Shown: positions 1 through 10,545 of the stretch, piece by piece | Layout of the letters: each line of letters begins with the position of its first letter | Position numbering within the stretch: position 1 is the first letter of the stretch | NCBI GenBank assembly: GCA_026545225.1 | Contig: CM048850.1 | Span: 24,788,297-24,852,296 of the forward strand | DNA from: Cornus controversa | Taxonomy: Eukaryota; Streptophyta; Magnoliopsida; Cornales; Cornaceae | Reading direction: 5' to 3' | DNA length: 64,000 nt | The notes under the pieces: generated by a model | The model's input: the letters and a program-made list of their open reading frames with translations, nothing else | Told to the model about the DNA's origin: nothing | The model's database searches: none | Translations under genes and position numbers: made by a program

Positions 1-137
1 ATTTCTAGTCAGCAGTCTGGGTTTCAGGGTATTGGATAGCGAGGTCAGCAGATATAGGGTTGTGTTTTCACACTTTCTCAAGTAGAGGATATACCAGGAT
101 CATCCGTAGTCCAAGATATTTTTTTAGTTTCTAACTC

Positions 138-611
138 ATGGGTTAGGGTGTTGATAGATTTGGGTGCATCTCATTTATTTGTATCTACTACATTAGTATA
201 TGCCTTAGGCTAGAGGTGTCATCTCTAGAGTCACCATTGTCCATTTATACACCGGTTGGGAGTAGATTTATCTTGGGTAAAGTTTGTCGGTCTTACGAGA
301 TCGAAGTGGCAGGACGTCAACTAGTATTCTACTTTGTGTTGCTAGACATGGCTTGTTTTGATATCATTTTAGGTATGGATTGGTTGTCTATGTTTAGGAC
401 CAACATTGATTGTCTCCATTGAAGAGTGATGGTGTTTACACCTGAGGGTGACTGCTTCTACTTTGTGAGGGAATGTGAGGATTTTCACTTACCATCCTTG
501 CATAGTTTTGATAGTCAGAATGGAGTTGAGTGCTTCTTGGCTAGTTTATTGACCAAGGAAGAAGAGGTTATGATTCAAGGAGGTTTTCCACTGGTAGTTC
601 GTGACTTCTAA
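138..611 (+). pseudogene. Retroviral-type aspartic protease domain, element E
   Basis: In the intact family this domain cleaves the Gag-Pol polyprotein. The flap-side motif LIDLGASHLF begins near 148, followed by the conserved region around ILGMDWLSMF (near 368-400). The reading frame is broken by stops near 210 and 421, so no active enzyme is expected. The catalytic triad reads Asp-Leu-Gly rather than the usual Asp-Thr/Ser-Gly, and the related element C has the same Leu, so the change belongs to the family rather than to this copy. Confidence 0.8.
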
Positions 612-658
612 GATGTATTTTCAGAGGACTTAACAGAATTGCTTTGAAGTGAGAAGTA

Positions 659-1534
659 GTGTTCAGTATTGATCTTGCTCTTGGTATTGCACCTATCTCT
701 ATGGAATTATACCATATGGCACCGACAGAGTTAAAGGACCTGAAAGATCAGTTGCAAGATTTGTTGGACAAGGGTTTTGTATGGCTTAGTACATTACCTT
801 GGGGAGCTCCGGTCCTCTTTACTAAGAAGAAGGACAGATTTTTGAGAATGTGTATTGACTACAGAAAGTTGGACCGAGCAACAATCAGGAACAAGTATCA
901 TTTTCCAAAGATAGATGACTTGTTTGACTAACTCAAGGGTTTAAAGTATTTTTCTAAGATCGACTTGAGGTTGGGTTATTACCAGTTGAGGGTAAGGGTT
1001 GAGGACATTCCGGAGACTGCTTTTCATACTCGATATAGACATTATGAGTTTCTAGTGATGTCATTTGGTTTGACGAATGCATTGGCAGCATTCATAGACT
1101 TAATGAATCAAATCTTCAGTGTTTATTTGGACCAGTTCATGGTGGTGTTTGTGGATGACATTCTCGTGTACTCATCCTCTATAGAGGAATATAAGAGTCA
1201 CTTGAGGACTGTGTTACAAATTTTAAGGGAGCTCTGTTTGTACGCCAAGTATGAAAAGTGTGAATTTTGGCTGATGGAAGTGAAGTTCCTTGGACATGTG
1301 GTGTCAGAAAGAGGCATTTTTGTAGACCCTTCAAAGATTGAAGCTGTAATGAGTTGGAAAAGACCGAAGAACATATTTGAGATACGTAGTTTCTTGGGCT
1401 TAATTAGCTATTATCGACGTTTTGTGAAATACTTTTCGAGGTTAGTGGCGCCTATGACTCGACTTACTCATGAAAGAGTTAAGTTTGTATGGAACGATGT
1501 TTATGAGCATTCTTTCATGGAATTAAAGATTTAA
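659..1534 (+). pseudogene. Reverse transcriptase domain, element E
   Basis: Ty3/gypsy reverse transcriptase, which copies the element RNA into cDNA. Visible motifs in order are the fingers segment [12 protein letters not shown] (near 800-837), CIDYRKL, the palm motif [13 protein letters not shown] (near 955-995), the region around VMSFGLTNA, and the catalytic FVDDILVYS near 1149-1175 with both aspartates present. One in-frame TAA at 929-931, in a position where relatives have Gln, splits the frame. The next stop lies at 1532-1534. The two open parts are in the same frame, so this is a lightly damaged copy. Confidence 0.9.
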
Positions 1535-2164
1535 TTGACTAGTGCTCTAATTTTAATAATTCCCGAATGTTGTTTAGGATATGTGATCTACTATGATGCT
1601 TCACATGACGGTTTGAGTTGTGTTTTGATGTAAACTGAGACGGTCGTAGTACATAGTTCCTGACAGTTGAAGACACATGAGCAGAATTACTCGACTCATG
1701 ACTTGGAGTTGGTGACGGTAATTTTTGCACTGAAAATGAGGAGGCATTACTTCTACGAGAAAAAAGTTTGAGGTATTTTTTGATCACAATAGTTTGAAGT
1801 ACCTTTTCACCCAAAAAGATTTGAATATGAGACAACGAAGATGGGTGAAGTAAATGGAGGATTATAACTTCGATTTATAGTATCACCTAGGAAAGGCCAA
1901 CATGGTAGTTGATGTCTTGAGTAGAAAATCACATGGTACATTGGCAAGCACTGCCATCCGTGAGTGGAAGATTATGGAAGATATCTTAGAAATAAGATTG
2001 TATTTCAGTGAGGATAAGGAACCGGCTACATTGTTCACATTTATTGTTGAACCAACTCTAATAAGTAGAGTGATTGAGGAGCAGACGTATGATAGTGAGA
2101 TAGAGGCTTCAAAGGGAAGATGGTTGTACCATTGGCTTATAGGGATGATATCCTTAGGGAGTTT
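1535..2164 (+). pseudogene. RNase H to integrase N-terminus, element E
   Basis: After a stop at 1532-1534 the RNase H segment continues (VIYYDASHDGL near 1581-1613) with further stops and a frame change. The RNase H-integrase linker appears as VVDVLSRKSHGTL near 1904-1942, followed by AIREWKIMEDI, which aligns by eye with the same segment of element C at 21087-21020. The frame ends at the insertion point of LTR A1. Clearly non-functional. Confidence 0.75.
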
Positions 2165-3630
2165 TGATAGGAGTAGAATGTTACGTATTCTAGCCTCTTA
2201 ATTTGCATATTTTATTCTCTTAGTAGTAGATTATTTGTGATTTTACTCTGTTTTAGTGTTTTCTGTATTTTCAAGTCCTTAATGACAATTTTAGTTAAAT
2301 CATGATTTTTGGGCTTTTAAAGATGACATTCAAGAGGGTTATAAAAAGCCTACATCAAGTAGACCAAGTTTAGCCAATATTTCAACTCAAAACAACGTAA
2401 GGAAGAGGCCTAAGAGAATTATAACTGCTTAAGGAGATTATGGGCTGAAGCCCAATTCTGCACCAAATATAGTTTTAATCCCATTTTGTTAAACTGCTTG
2501 CAACTCTTATTTTCGATTGTCAAAATGGCCAAATTCCTAAATTAATAAAATAAAATTCATTTATGGACATTTTTGTATTTAACAAAAATTTCATGAATTG
2601 GACTTCTAAGGCGTCAAACGTTGGGCCGAAGTTCAGCAGGAAAATCTACCTAATTAAGGCCTGCAGGGAAACCCTAATTATTTCCTAATTAGGTGGGGAC
2701 ACTTCATATTCTCTTGGCTATTAAAATTGGCGAATTGAGGCTGTATAGGGGACCCTGGGAAGTAGCTTTGAAGAGCTTTTGGAGTGAAGAATCATTAGAG
2801 AACAAGTCATACCATTACTTCCATAGAGATGACGTCTTCTTCCTCAACCGTGGAGACGTCTTCTTCTACCATGAGCGGCTCGTTCATCCACTGGGGTTTT
2901 GATGTAGCCCTAACTAAGCATCAATGGTTTTATTGTTCTAATTATTAGAAATTTTTATATTCATGTATAGATTTTGTAATTTAGAGGATTCTATTATGAA
3001 AGAATTGAGTAATAAAGTCTTATATTCAGTTTCAAATTTCTTATCTTGTCTTAGATATTTAGTTGTTGTGATTGAATTCAATCCCTCTTGTCTTTTGTTA
3101 TTATGAGAGTGATTATTACACAATAGTATTAATTGAATGTATGATTAAAGTTTTGATGGATTATGCTTAGAGAAGATAGACCATACTGCACCCTAGAGTA
3201 GAGTAGTTAGGCAGATGGTCCATGCCAATCGAAGATAGTCCATTCCTGAGCTTTAATTATATGTTATCCCCTTGATGGTTGAAAGTGAACTTATAGCCAC
3301 TAATATCACTTATGCATGATATAATTCCCCATAGTTAGTTTAATTGGCCATTGATTGTAAAGTTAGTGGTAAAATCAATAACCCTAGATTTATCTCATAT
3401 TTTTGACACTCTATAATTTTCCTTGCTTCTGTTTAAATTCCGTTAGTAGTTAATTTAGAATAAGAATCAACAACTCTTTTCTTTTAATTTAATTAGAATT
3501 GGTTATATAAATTCAACACAATTAGAACACAGTCTTTGTGATTCGACACCCCTTTCAATAGCTCTATTCTATAAAAAATTTGTTCTATTGTGAAGTGGTA
3601 AATTTTAATTGATACACTTAGCCACGATCA
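2165..3630 (+). mobile_element. Athila-like 5' LTR (A1)
   Basis: Begins TGATAGG and ends GATCA, followed by a short gap and a primer binding site, so it is a 5' LTR in plus orientation. It is 1466 bp and matches two other copies in the window: A2 (8411-9909, minus) and the solo LTR A3 (15975-17493, plus). The 5 bp before it are AGTTT; the other half of the duplication is not visible. Short ORFs inside have no recognisable product and are not conserved as frames in the other copies. Confidence 0.88.
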
Positions 3631-3635
3631 ATTTT

Positions 3636-3653
3636 TGGCACCATTGCCGGGGA
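3636..3653 (+). other. Primer binding site, tRNA-Asp type (element A)
   Basis: Lies 5 nt after LTR A1. Sixteen of 18 bases agree with the complement of the plant tRNA-Asp 3' end (TGGCGCCGTTGCCGGGGA); both differences are G-to-A changes. This PBS class is typical of the Athila/Tat branch of plant Ty3/gypsy elements. The tRNA sequence is from general knowledge, not computed here. Confidence 0.85.
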
Positions 3654-3776
3654 CTGCCTATTTCGATTATTTGGATTTTAGAATTAGTTCTAGTTAGATT
3701 TTTAGTTTAGAAATATTTTTTATATTTTGCTTTTAATTATTTCTTTTCCTTTCTTTTCAGGTACTGCAGTCACTAT

Positions 3777-4246
3777 ATGCTCGGTCTCCGTTCTTTGTCT
3801 GATTCATTAATACGTTACGATCCCAAGGTTAAACGTAATCTTAAACAACAGAAGAGTACTACTAACCGCATTGAGCAAGAGGAAGAGAATATTGACACCA
3901 TGGGTGATGAACGAGATAATAATAATAATATTCTTGATACTATTGTGGATAGGGCGCGCTTACTCAGAGATTATTATGTCCCAAAGACATACAATTCGTT
4001 GGCTAGTTTTCAACTGCCAGATGTCACAACACAGAACTACGAGATCAAATCCAGCATCATTCAGATTCTACCATCCTATTTTGGACTGACTCATGAGGAT
4101 CTATACAAGCATCTGGATGACTTTATAGAAGTATGCTCAACTACCAAAATTCACAACTTCTCTGAAGATTCTTTCAGGATGTGACTCTTTCCATTCTCAT
4201 TGAAGAACAAAGCTAAGTATTGGTTCAATTCTCTACACACGGGCTC
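3777..4246 (+). pseudogene. Athila-like Gag, N-terminal part (element A)
   Basis: A frame from 3777 to 4184 contains LLRDYYVPKTYNSLASF, IIQILPSYFGLTHEDLYKHL and DDFIEVCSTTKI, the usual order in Athila-type Gag (retrotransposon gag domain). After a stop at 4182-4184 the next frame carries LFPFSLKNKAKYWFNSL, the conserved continuation, so a small frame change has occurred. The coding sequence is then cut at 4246 by LTR B1 and resumes at 5650. Gag would form the virus-like particle. This copy is dead. Confidence 0.85.
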
Positions 4247-5649
4247 TGATGTGGCTAAACTTGAATTATAATTGTAAGCTTATTTTTGCCCTTTTTCAAA
4301 ATATAATTTAACCACTCGCAAGAGCACGAATCTTTGTAGATACGGTTCTATATAGAGGGTATCGATCCCACGAGGACTAGTTGTTAATTGTCTTGAAGAG
4401 AGATTAATTCCACTTTAATTCTAAAAATAAGGTTTTGATTTTTGTTTTAAAACTATTGCATGAAATGTAATAACACTAAATTTAAAGAGTTAAAAGTTGG
4501 GAGAGAGAACTAGGGGTGGTTTCCACCATTAGCCATTCACATGTCCATAAATGTAGCAAGCTTGGGATTTATAAAATTAAATGTCTAACAATGTCATTAG
4601 GCTTGTGACCTCAATGACATATCAAAAGATTAATGTGTGTGCAAACCTATCATAATCCATCTTCAACAAGCATAGTTCTTCAACCTAACTAACTACCCTA
4701 CTCTCTAAATGAACCTAAATGCATCCAAACTACCTTATCTTGGCATGGTTTATACAAGCAAGAACAACACATTCAATTTAAATACCATTACCTAGCCATC
4801 ATTTGCATTTCTTGTGGAAGATGCAAATGTTGTGCATTCACATGATAGATTCTACTCTAAGACAAGAATAAAATCAACATCAAATGAATATATATAAGAA
4901 ATGTATAAGTGTACATTGTCACTAGACTAAGTAATCAACATTTAATACAAATCCCAAATAATGCTACAAAAATGAACAAGTTTACATGGCTAAGGGTTTC
5001 ACCCACACCCTAGTAGAGAAGTTAGTTGATCATGACAGCCTTGCACTCTTCCATTGATGGAGAAAATGAAGCTTCAAGGTTTGGTTCAGCTTCCTCTTCC
5101 TCTCTCCCGAAAGTCTCAAAGTATGCATATGATATATGGTGAAAAATGGCTCCTTTTGTGCTTTATGGCTCCTTTTTTAACCTCGGGGCCCACCATGTAT
5201 ATATATATAGCAATATATGTACCAACTATATCTCTAATATCTCCATGTGTCTTATTCAAGTCAGAAAATCCCTCCAAGTCGTGCAAAAAGGTGGATTTTG
5301 TTGCAAGTGGGAAGAGCAGGTGAGCAAGTGGGCAAGTGGGTCTGCAGAATCTCGATCAATCGAAATTGGAATCTCGATTGATCGAGATTTCGATCAATCG
5401 AAATTCAAGTCTCGATCAATCGAGATCTTGATTGATCGAGATCAACATCTCGATTGATCGAGATGCCTTAGCTTTATTTCTGAATTCTTCTCTTCAACTG
5501 CAAATGGCCCCAAACATTGCTCCTTTTGGTACAAAACCTGCAATACATCAAAAACACAAAAATACTGTAAATGTACCTCGGTAAACGTAATAACGGGACT
5601 AACATATGCAATAAAGAGGGTTCAAATACATAGTATTGAACACTTATCA
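4247..5649 (-). mobile_element. Solo LTR B1 inserted in element A gag, perfect TSD
   Basis: On the minus strand it begins TGATAAGTG and ends CCACATCA. It is 1403 bp and matches LTR B2 (12632-14040) end to end in the opposite orientation. It is flanked by a perfect 5-bp duplication GGCTC (4242-4246 and 5650-5654), and gag reads on across the site. There is no internal sequence, so it is a solo LTR left by LTR-LTR recombination, or the product of a related loss. ORFs inside it (5054-5457) are not coding. Confidence 0.93.
5349..5464. repeat. Cluster of TCGATCAATCGA inverted repeats in LTR B1
   Basis: About seven copies of a 14-16 bp inverted repeat, of the form CTCGATCAATCGAG with a 2-nt centre, in both orientations and separated by a few bases. 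The same cluster is in LTR B2 at 12817-12933, so it is a property of this LTR family. Confidence 0.9.
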
Positions 5650-6985
5650 GGCTCTATCACTACATGGAATGAAATGCAACATGAGTTCTTGAAAAAATAT
5701 TTTTTGATAGGGAAGACTAATCAATTCAGACGGGCTATCACTAGTTTCTCTCAATTTGAGGGGGAACAATTCTATGAGACATAGGAGGGATTCAAAGACC
5801 TTCTTAGGAAGTGTCCTCATCACCAAGTTCCAAAGTGGCAGTTAGTGCAGTGTTTCTATGAAGGGATGACTGAAGGTAATAGACAGATGGTGGATGCATC
5901 ACGTGGGGACACTTTCATTTAAAAAAGTGAAGATGAAGCATTGACTTTGTTCAAGAACCTCAGTGACAATATTTTACAACATGTGTCTTTATCTTATTCG
6001 AGCAGACCGTCCAATTCTAATATAAGGAAGGCTGATGGTATTTTTTAGATTGGTTCTGTAGATGCTATGTCTACCATTGTGGATGCTGTGGCATAGAGAG
6101 TGGTGCAACTCATGGTGGATGGTCAAGCTCCTAACCCATATTCAAATCCTCCTATTTTGAGTTATGTATTTTTTGCTCTAGTCCTATGCACTATGTGAAC
6201 AATTACAGGCTGCATTTTCTAGTCCGATGAACAATCCATATACCAATACTTATAATTCGACATGGCGGAATCATGGGTTAGCAAATCAGCCCATTTTTCA
6301 GCCTCAAAACTGTGCCTCCATAACCAAATCAAGCTCAAGTTCCCGTGCCACCAAAGAATTCAGCTTTCGAGGAAAAGATGTTGGGTGCCATCGAGAAACT
6401 AGAGAAATTAGATTTTATTGCTCAAGCAGTTCAAGCTACCTCACAACTGGTTCATTCTCACTCTCAGTCGATTGCTAAACTGGAATCTTAGTTTAGTCAA
6501 CTTGTTAGTGTCTTGAGTAGAAGAGAGGAGGGGAAATGTCCAAGCTAAACAATCACCAACCCAAGAGGGGTATATGTCCTTGACAATATTTCTTCATCAT
6601 GTAACTCACACCATGAGTAGGTTCAATCAATAATCACTTTAAGAAGTGAAAAAGTAATTGATAACAAGGTGGGGGAGAAGAAGAGTGATGAAGAAGAGGT
6701 GGCGAAGAGTCCTAGAGCTAAAATTTCTTATGAGCCTAAGGCTCCTTTCCCACAACGTTTTCAAGAAGCATCTAAGTTGGAAAAACAAGGGGACAAGTTG
6801 CGTGACATGATGGAGGTGTTTCGACAAGTGAAGATTGGTCTGCCACTCCTTGATGCAATTAAGTAGATTCCTCCTTATGATAAATTCTTGAAGAACTTGT
6901 GCACTCAGAAAAGGAGATCAATGAGTCATCTTCCAAAGAGAGTTATGCTTCCATAATAAATGAGCTCTAATTATCCAATATTGCA
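5650..6985 (+). pseudogene. Athila-like Gag, central and C-terminal part (element A)
   Basis: Resumes the gag frame after LTR B1: WNEMQHEFLKKYFLIGKTNQFR (partly; near 5657-5735), then FSQFEGEQFYE, LLRKCPHHQVPKWQLVQCFYEGM and VVQLMVDGQAPNP. Several in-frame stops are present (near 5782, 5920, 6046, 6095). Downstream at 6500-6985 is a charged linker leading to the protease. The same stretch occurs in inverted orientation at 7273-8410. Non-functional. Confidence 0.85.
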
Positions 6986-7272
6986 CTCCTCCAAATTACA
7001 AAGATCTTGGAGCTCCAACTATTTCATGCATCATTGGAGAACATCAAGTGGAGAAAGCTCTTCTGGATTTGAGTGCAAGTGTGAACTTATTGCCCTACTT
7101 GGTTTATCTACAGTTGGGTTTGGGAGAGTTAAAGCCTACCACGGTGGTGTTGTAATTTGTAGATAGATCAACCAAACACCCTCGTGAGATCATTGAAGAT
7201 GTCATCATCAAGGTGGATAAATTCTATTTTCCAATGGATTTCATAGTCTTAGATACCGAGTCAGTTCATAAT
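6986..7272 (+). pseudogene. Athila-like protease remnant (element A)
   Basis: Frame-shifted pieces agree with the Athila protease region: the segment encoding ALLDLSASVNLLPYL-like residues near 7045-7105, GRVKAYH/KPTTVVL-like residues near 7118-7160, and VDKFYFPMDFIVLDTES near 7211-7265. Homology stops near 7272, where the sequence switches to the inverted gag copy. The Asp-Leu-Ser/Gly form at the active site is common in Athila elements. Stops and frameshifts rule out function. Confidence 0.7.
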
Positions 7273-8410
7273 CCAATGCTGAATAATCGAGCTTACTTGT
7301 TGTGGAAGCATCACCCTCTTGGGAACATGGCTCTTGGATTGCCTCTTTTGAGTGCACAAGCCCTTCAAAAATTTAGCATAAGGAGAAATTTGTTTGATGG
7401 CATCAAGGAGTGTTAGATTAATTTTCACTTGTCAAAACACGTCCATCATGTCATGCAACTTATCCCATTGCTCCCCAACTTGGATGCTTCTTAAAAATGT
7501 TGTGGAAAATGATCATTGGGCTTATAAGAATTTTCAACACATAGACTCTTAAGCACTTCTTCTTTACCATCATTCTTCTTCTCCCCCACGTTGTTATCAA
7601 TTATTTTTCCACTTCTTAAAGTGATGATTGCCTGAATCTGCTCATGTCATGAGTTACTTGATGAAGAAATATCGTCGAGGATATGAACCCTTCTTGGGTT
7701 GGGACTGTTTGACTTGGTAGTTTCCCCTCTTCTCTTTTACTCAAAGTGTTGGCAAGTTGTCCAAACTGAGATTCCAGTTTGGAAATCGACTGAGAATGAG
7801 AGTGAACTAGTTGAGCAGTGGATTGAACTACTTTATCAATAGAGTTAAGTTTCTTAAGCTTTACTAGGACAATCACCATCTTGTCCTCAAGAGTTGAATT
7901 TTTTGGTGGCATATGAACTTATGCTTGATATGGCTGTGGAGTCACATAGTTCCGAGGGTAATAAGTAGGTTGATTTGCTAAAGATGGATTAGGAACTTAA
8001 CTAGTCGCCATGAGTTGCACCACTCTCTGTGCCATAACATCCACAATGGTAGACATATCATCTACAAAACTAATCTCAAAAATACCATCTGTCCTCCATG
8101 TATTGGATGGTCTGCTCGAACGAGATGAAGACACACGTTGTAAAGAATTTTCACTGAGGGTCTCGAACAAAGTCCATGCTTCTTCTTCACTTTTTAACAT
8201 GAAAATGTCCCCACATGATGTATCTACCATCTGTCTATTGGCTTCTATCAGCCCTTCATAGAAATATTTCACAAGCTATCACTTGGGAACCTAAAGATGA
8301 GGACACTTCCTAAGAAGGTCCTTGAATCTCTCTCATGTCTCATAAAATTGTTTCCCCTCAAATTAAGAGAAACCATTGATAGCTCATCTGAATTGATTGG
8401 TCCTCCCTAT
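7273..8410 (-). pseudogene. Second Athila-like Gag copy, inverted
   Basis: Reads on the minus strand and matches plus-strand gag 5703-6985 almost throughout: FYEGLIEANRQMVDTSCGD (near 8262), SSRSSRPSNTW, VVQLMATS, then KKLNSIDKVVQSTAQLVHSH near 7860-7800. It ends at 8410, joined to the CA terminus of LTR A2. Part of the gag N-terminus is therefore missing here. With the plus copy it forms a tail-to-tail inverted repeat of over 1.1 kb with about 290 bp between the arms. It contains stops and is not functional. Confidence 0.85.
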
Positions 8411-9909
8411 TGATTCGTGTGTGAGTGCGTCTCAAATTATAATTACCACACTTCGCAATAAAATGAATTCCTTGCAGAATAGGGCTATCGAAAAGGGTGT
8501 CGAACCTCAGGGATTATGGTCTGATGAGTTGAAATACGGAATTAATTCTAATTAAATTTAAGAGAAAAGAATTCTGATTTTTAAACTAAACTAATTAAAA
8601 AGTAAAATAAAATAAATCAAAGTAAATAGAAAGTGAAGATAATATGAGAGAAATCTAGGGTATTTGACTTCACCACTAACTCCATAATCAATGGTCAATT
8701 GAATTAACTATGGGGGATTAAATCATGCATAAGTGGTGTCGGTGGCTACAAGCTCACCTTCATCCGTCAAGAAGATAACATATGATTAAGGCTAAGTCAT
8801 GGACTATCTTCAATTGGCATGGGCCATCTGCCTAACTACTCCAATCTAGGGTGCAGTATGGTTCATCTTCTCTAGGCATAATCCATCAAAGCTTTTAATG
8901 ATATATTCAGTGATTACCATTGTGTAATAATCGCTCTCATGATCACAAAAAATAAGAGAGATTGAGTTCAATAACAACAACTAAATATCTAAGACAAGAT
9001 AAGAAATCATTGAAACTGAATTTACAAGACTTTTATTGCTCAATTCTAAAATAAGAATCCTCTAAATTACACAATCTATGCATGTATATAAAGGTCCCCA
9101 ATAATTAAAACAATCAAACCATTGATTCTTTGTTAGGGTTACATCAAAACCCTAGTGGATGAACTAGCCGCTCATGGTAGAAGAAAAAGCTTCAATTATT
9201 GAAGAAGAATGTATCATCTTCATGAATTATGCGTATGACTTCGTTCTCCAATGGCTATGCAAAGTATGTCTTCTGTTCTATCCAAAGCTCTCTCAGACTC
9301 TCCAACCTCTATCAATCACTCCCCAACTTAGCCTCCAATTCTTCACTTTATGCCCCAAGAGAATACACCAAAGTCCTAATCCAATTAGGAATTAATTAGG
9401 TTTTCCCGCAGCACTAATCAGGTGGGTTTTTCCTGCTGACGTTCGACCTAACTTTTGACCCACTAGAAGTCCGATTCATGGAATTTTCGTGAAATACAAA
9501 AGGGTGCAGAATCGAATTTCGTTGAACTCAAATGGAAATTAAGTTGAGTTGAGGCTCGAAAATAACACTTCTGGTCCATTTTCTAAAACGGGATTATGAC
9601 TGTATTAAGTGCAGATTTGGGCTTCAGGCCTGAAACCTTCTTAAGCAGCTGTAATTCTCTTGGACCTCTTCCTTGGGATGATTTGAGTTGAAATAAATAG
9701 TTGAATGAATCTCCTTGAAGTAGGCTTCATCTAACCATCTTGGATGTCTTCTTTAAAAGCCCAAAATCATGGTTTTAACTAAAATAATCATTAAGGCCCT
9801 GAAAATACAGAAAACACTAAAACAAAGTAAAATAACAAAATAATCTATTACTAAGAGAATAAAATACATAAGTTAAGAGGCTAGAATGCGTAACATTCAG
9901 CGCCTATCA
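8411..9909 (-). mobile_element. Athila-like LTR (A2), minus orientation
   Basis: 1499 bp, starting TGATAGGCG at 9909 and ending ACGAATCA at 8411 on the minus strand. It is preceded on that strand by a polypurine tract (9922-9910), so it is the 3' LTR of a minus-oriented element. Its CA end abuts the interior of a gag copy, which makes that gag the likely target of a nested insertion; the target duplication would be ATAGG (8406-8410). Confidence 0.88.
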
Positions 9910-9922
9910 CACCCCCAAACTT
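9910..9922 (-). other. Polypurine tract before LTR A2
   Basis: Minus strand AAGTTTGGGGGTG, immediately upstream of the TG of LTR A2 and following GCTAAGGGACTAGCAAT. The same block stands before LTR B2 at 12619-12631. The PPT primes plus-strand cDNA synthesis. Confidence 0.85.
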
Positions 9923-10545
9923 ACATATTGCTAGTCCCTTAGCAATAAAATAAAATAAAACTAAAACAAAGGAAACTAATAAACACTAACTAAACTACCC
10001 AAACTCCACTTTTATGGAAGAAACGATTGCATTTAGCGTATGCAACAAGCCTTTAAACCCCAAGGTTCCCCCTAGTGGATGAGTATAGTCTCGTGAGGGT
10101 TTCCAGAAATGTTACCCACAAACATTCAAAATTATGTTTCAACACTAATCAAGAAGAAGATTACAATACATAGTTACAAAATTGCATTCAAGAATAATTT
10201 CAAACTTTTAAATTTCATAATTCAAAGCAATGGTCCCCACACATAATTCACATCAACATATCTCAAAATAATCAACTTTAGTTCCCTCGTGCCAAGTGAA
10301 CTAACAGTCATCTCATGTAGTATAACTTAGCTCCGAATATATTAAGGTACATATCCCTTCAACTCACTAGCTCCCCTTATTGAAATCATACTTCCAAACA
10401 TGAATACATGACTTTTTAATTATTTTTCTCATCATTCTTTTTTTTTTCTTTGCTTTATTGGTTGTGCAATGTCTTGATTTATTAAGCTTTCTGAAAGATC
10501 CATGTAGCAAGCTTTCAATCAGTGACTCCCAAACCAGATGACTTT
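9923..10545 (-). mobile_element. 3' internal (untranslated) region of a minus-oriented Athila-like element
   Basis: Non-coding sequence upstream of the PPT. By eye, a stretch near 10515-10545 resembles the plus-strand 3' internal region near 12118-12160 (TGCCCTAAA...TTGGTTTGGG...GTCA), so it is an inverted counterpart of the next feature. No pol or envelope-like frame is visible. Confidence 0.6.

Larger units (their letters stand above)
1..2164 (+). mobile_element. Ty3/gypsy Tekay-like fragment (element E), interrupted
   Basis: A decayed pol segment reading protease, reverse transcriptase, RNase H and the start of integrase on the plus strand. It matches element C (minus strand, 15474-26941) along its whole length, from the gag-protease linker at its left edge to the integrase N-terminal region. 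It begins outside the window. It stops exactly where LTR A1 starts at 2165: element C continues past this point into integrase while E is cut after GAGTTT. No continuation of E with a matching AGTTT duplication is visible in the window. No LTR, PBS or gag of E is seen. Confidence 0.85.

Noticed and set aside
2693-2902. Small ORF in LTR A1
   Set aside because: Inside an LTR, not conserved in frame in A2 or A3.
3636-3653. tRNA genes suggested by tRNA-complementary stretches (also 24381, 42741)
   Set aside because: Only 12-18 bases next to LTRs match; these are primer binding sites, with no tRNA body.
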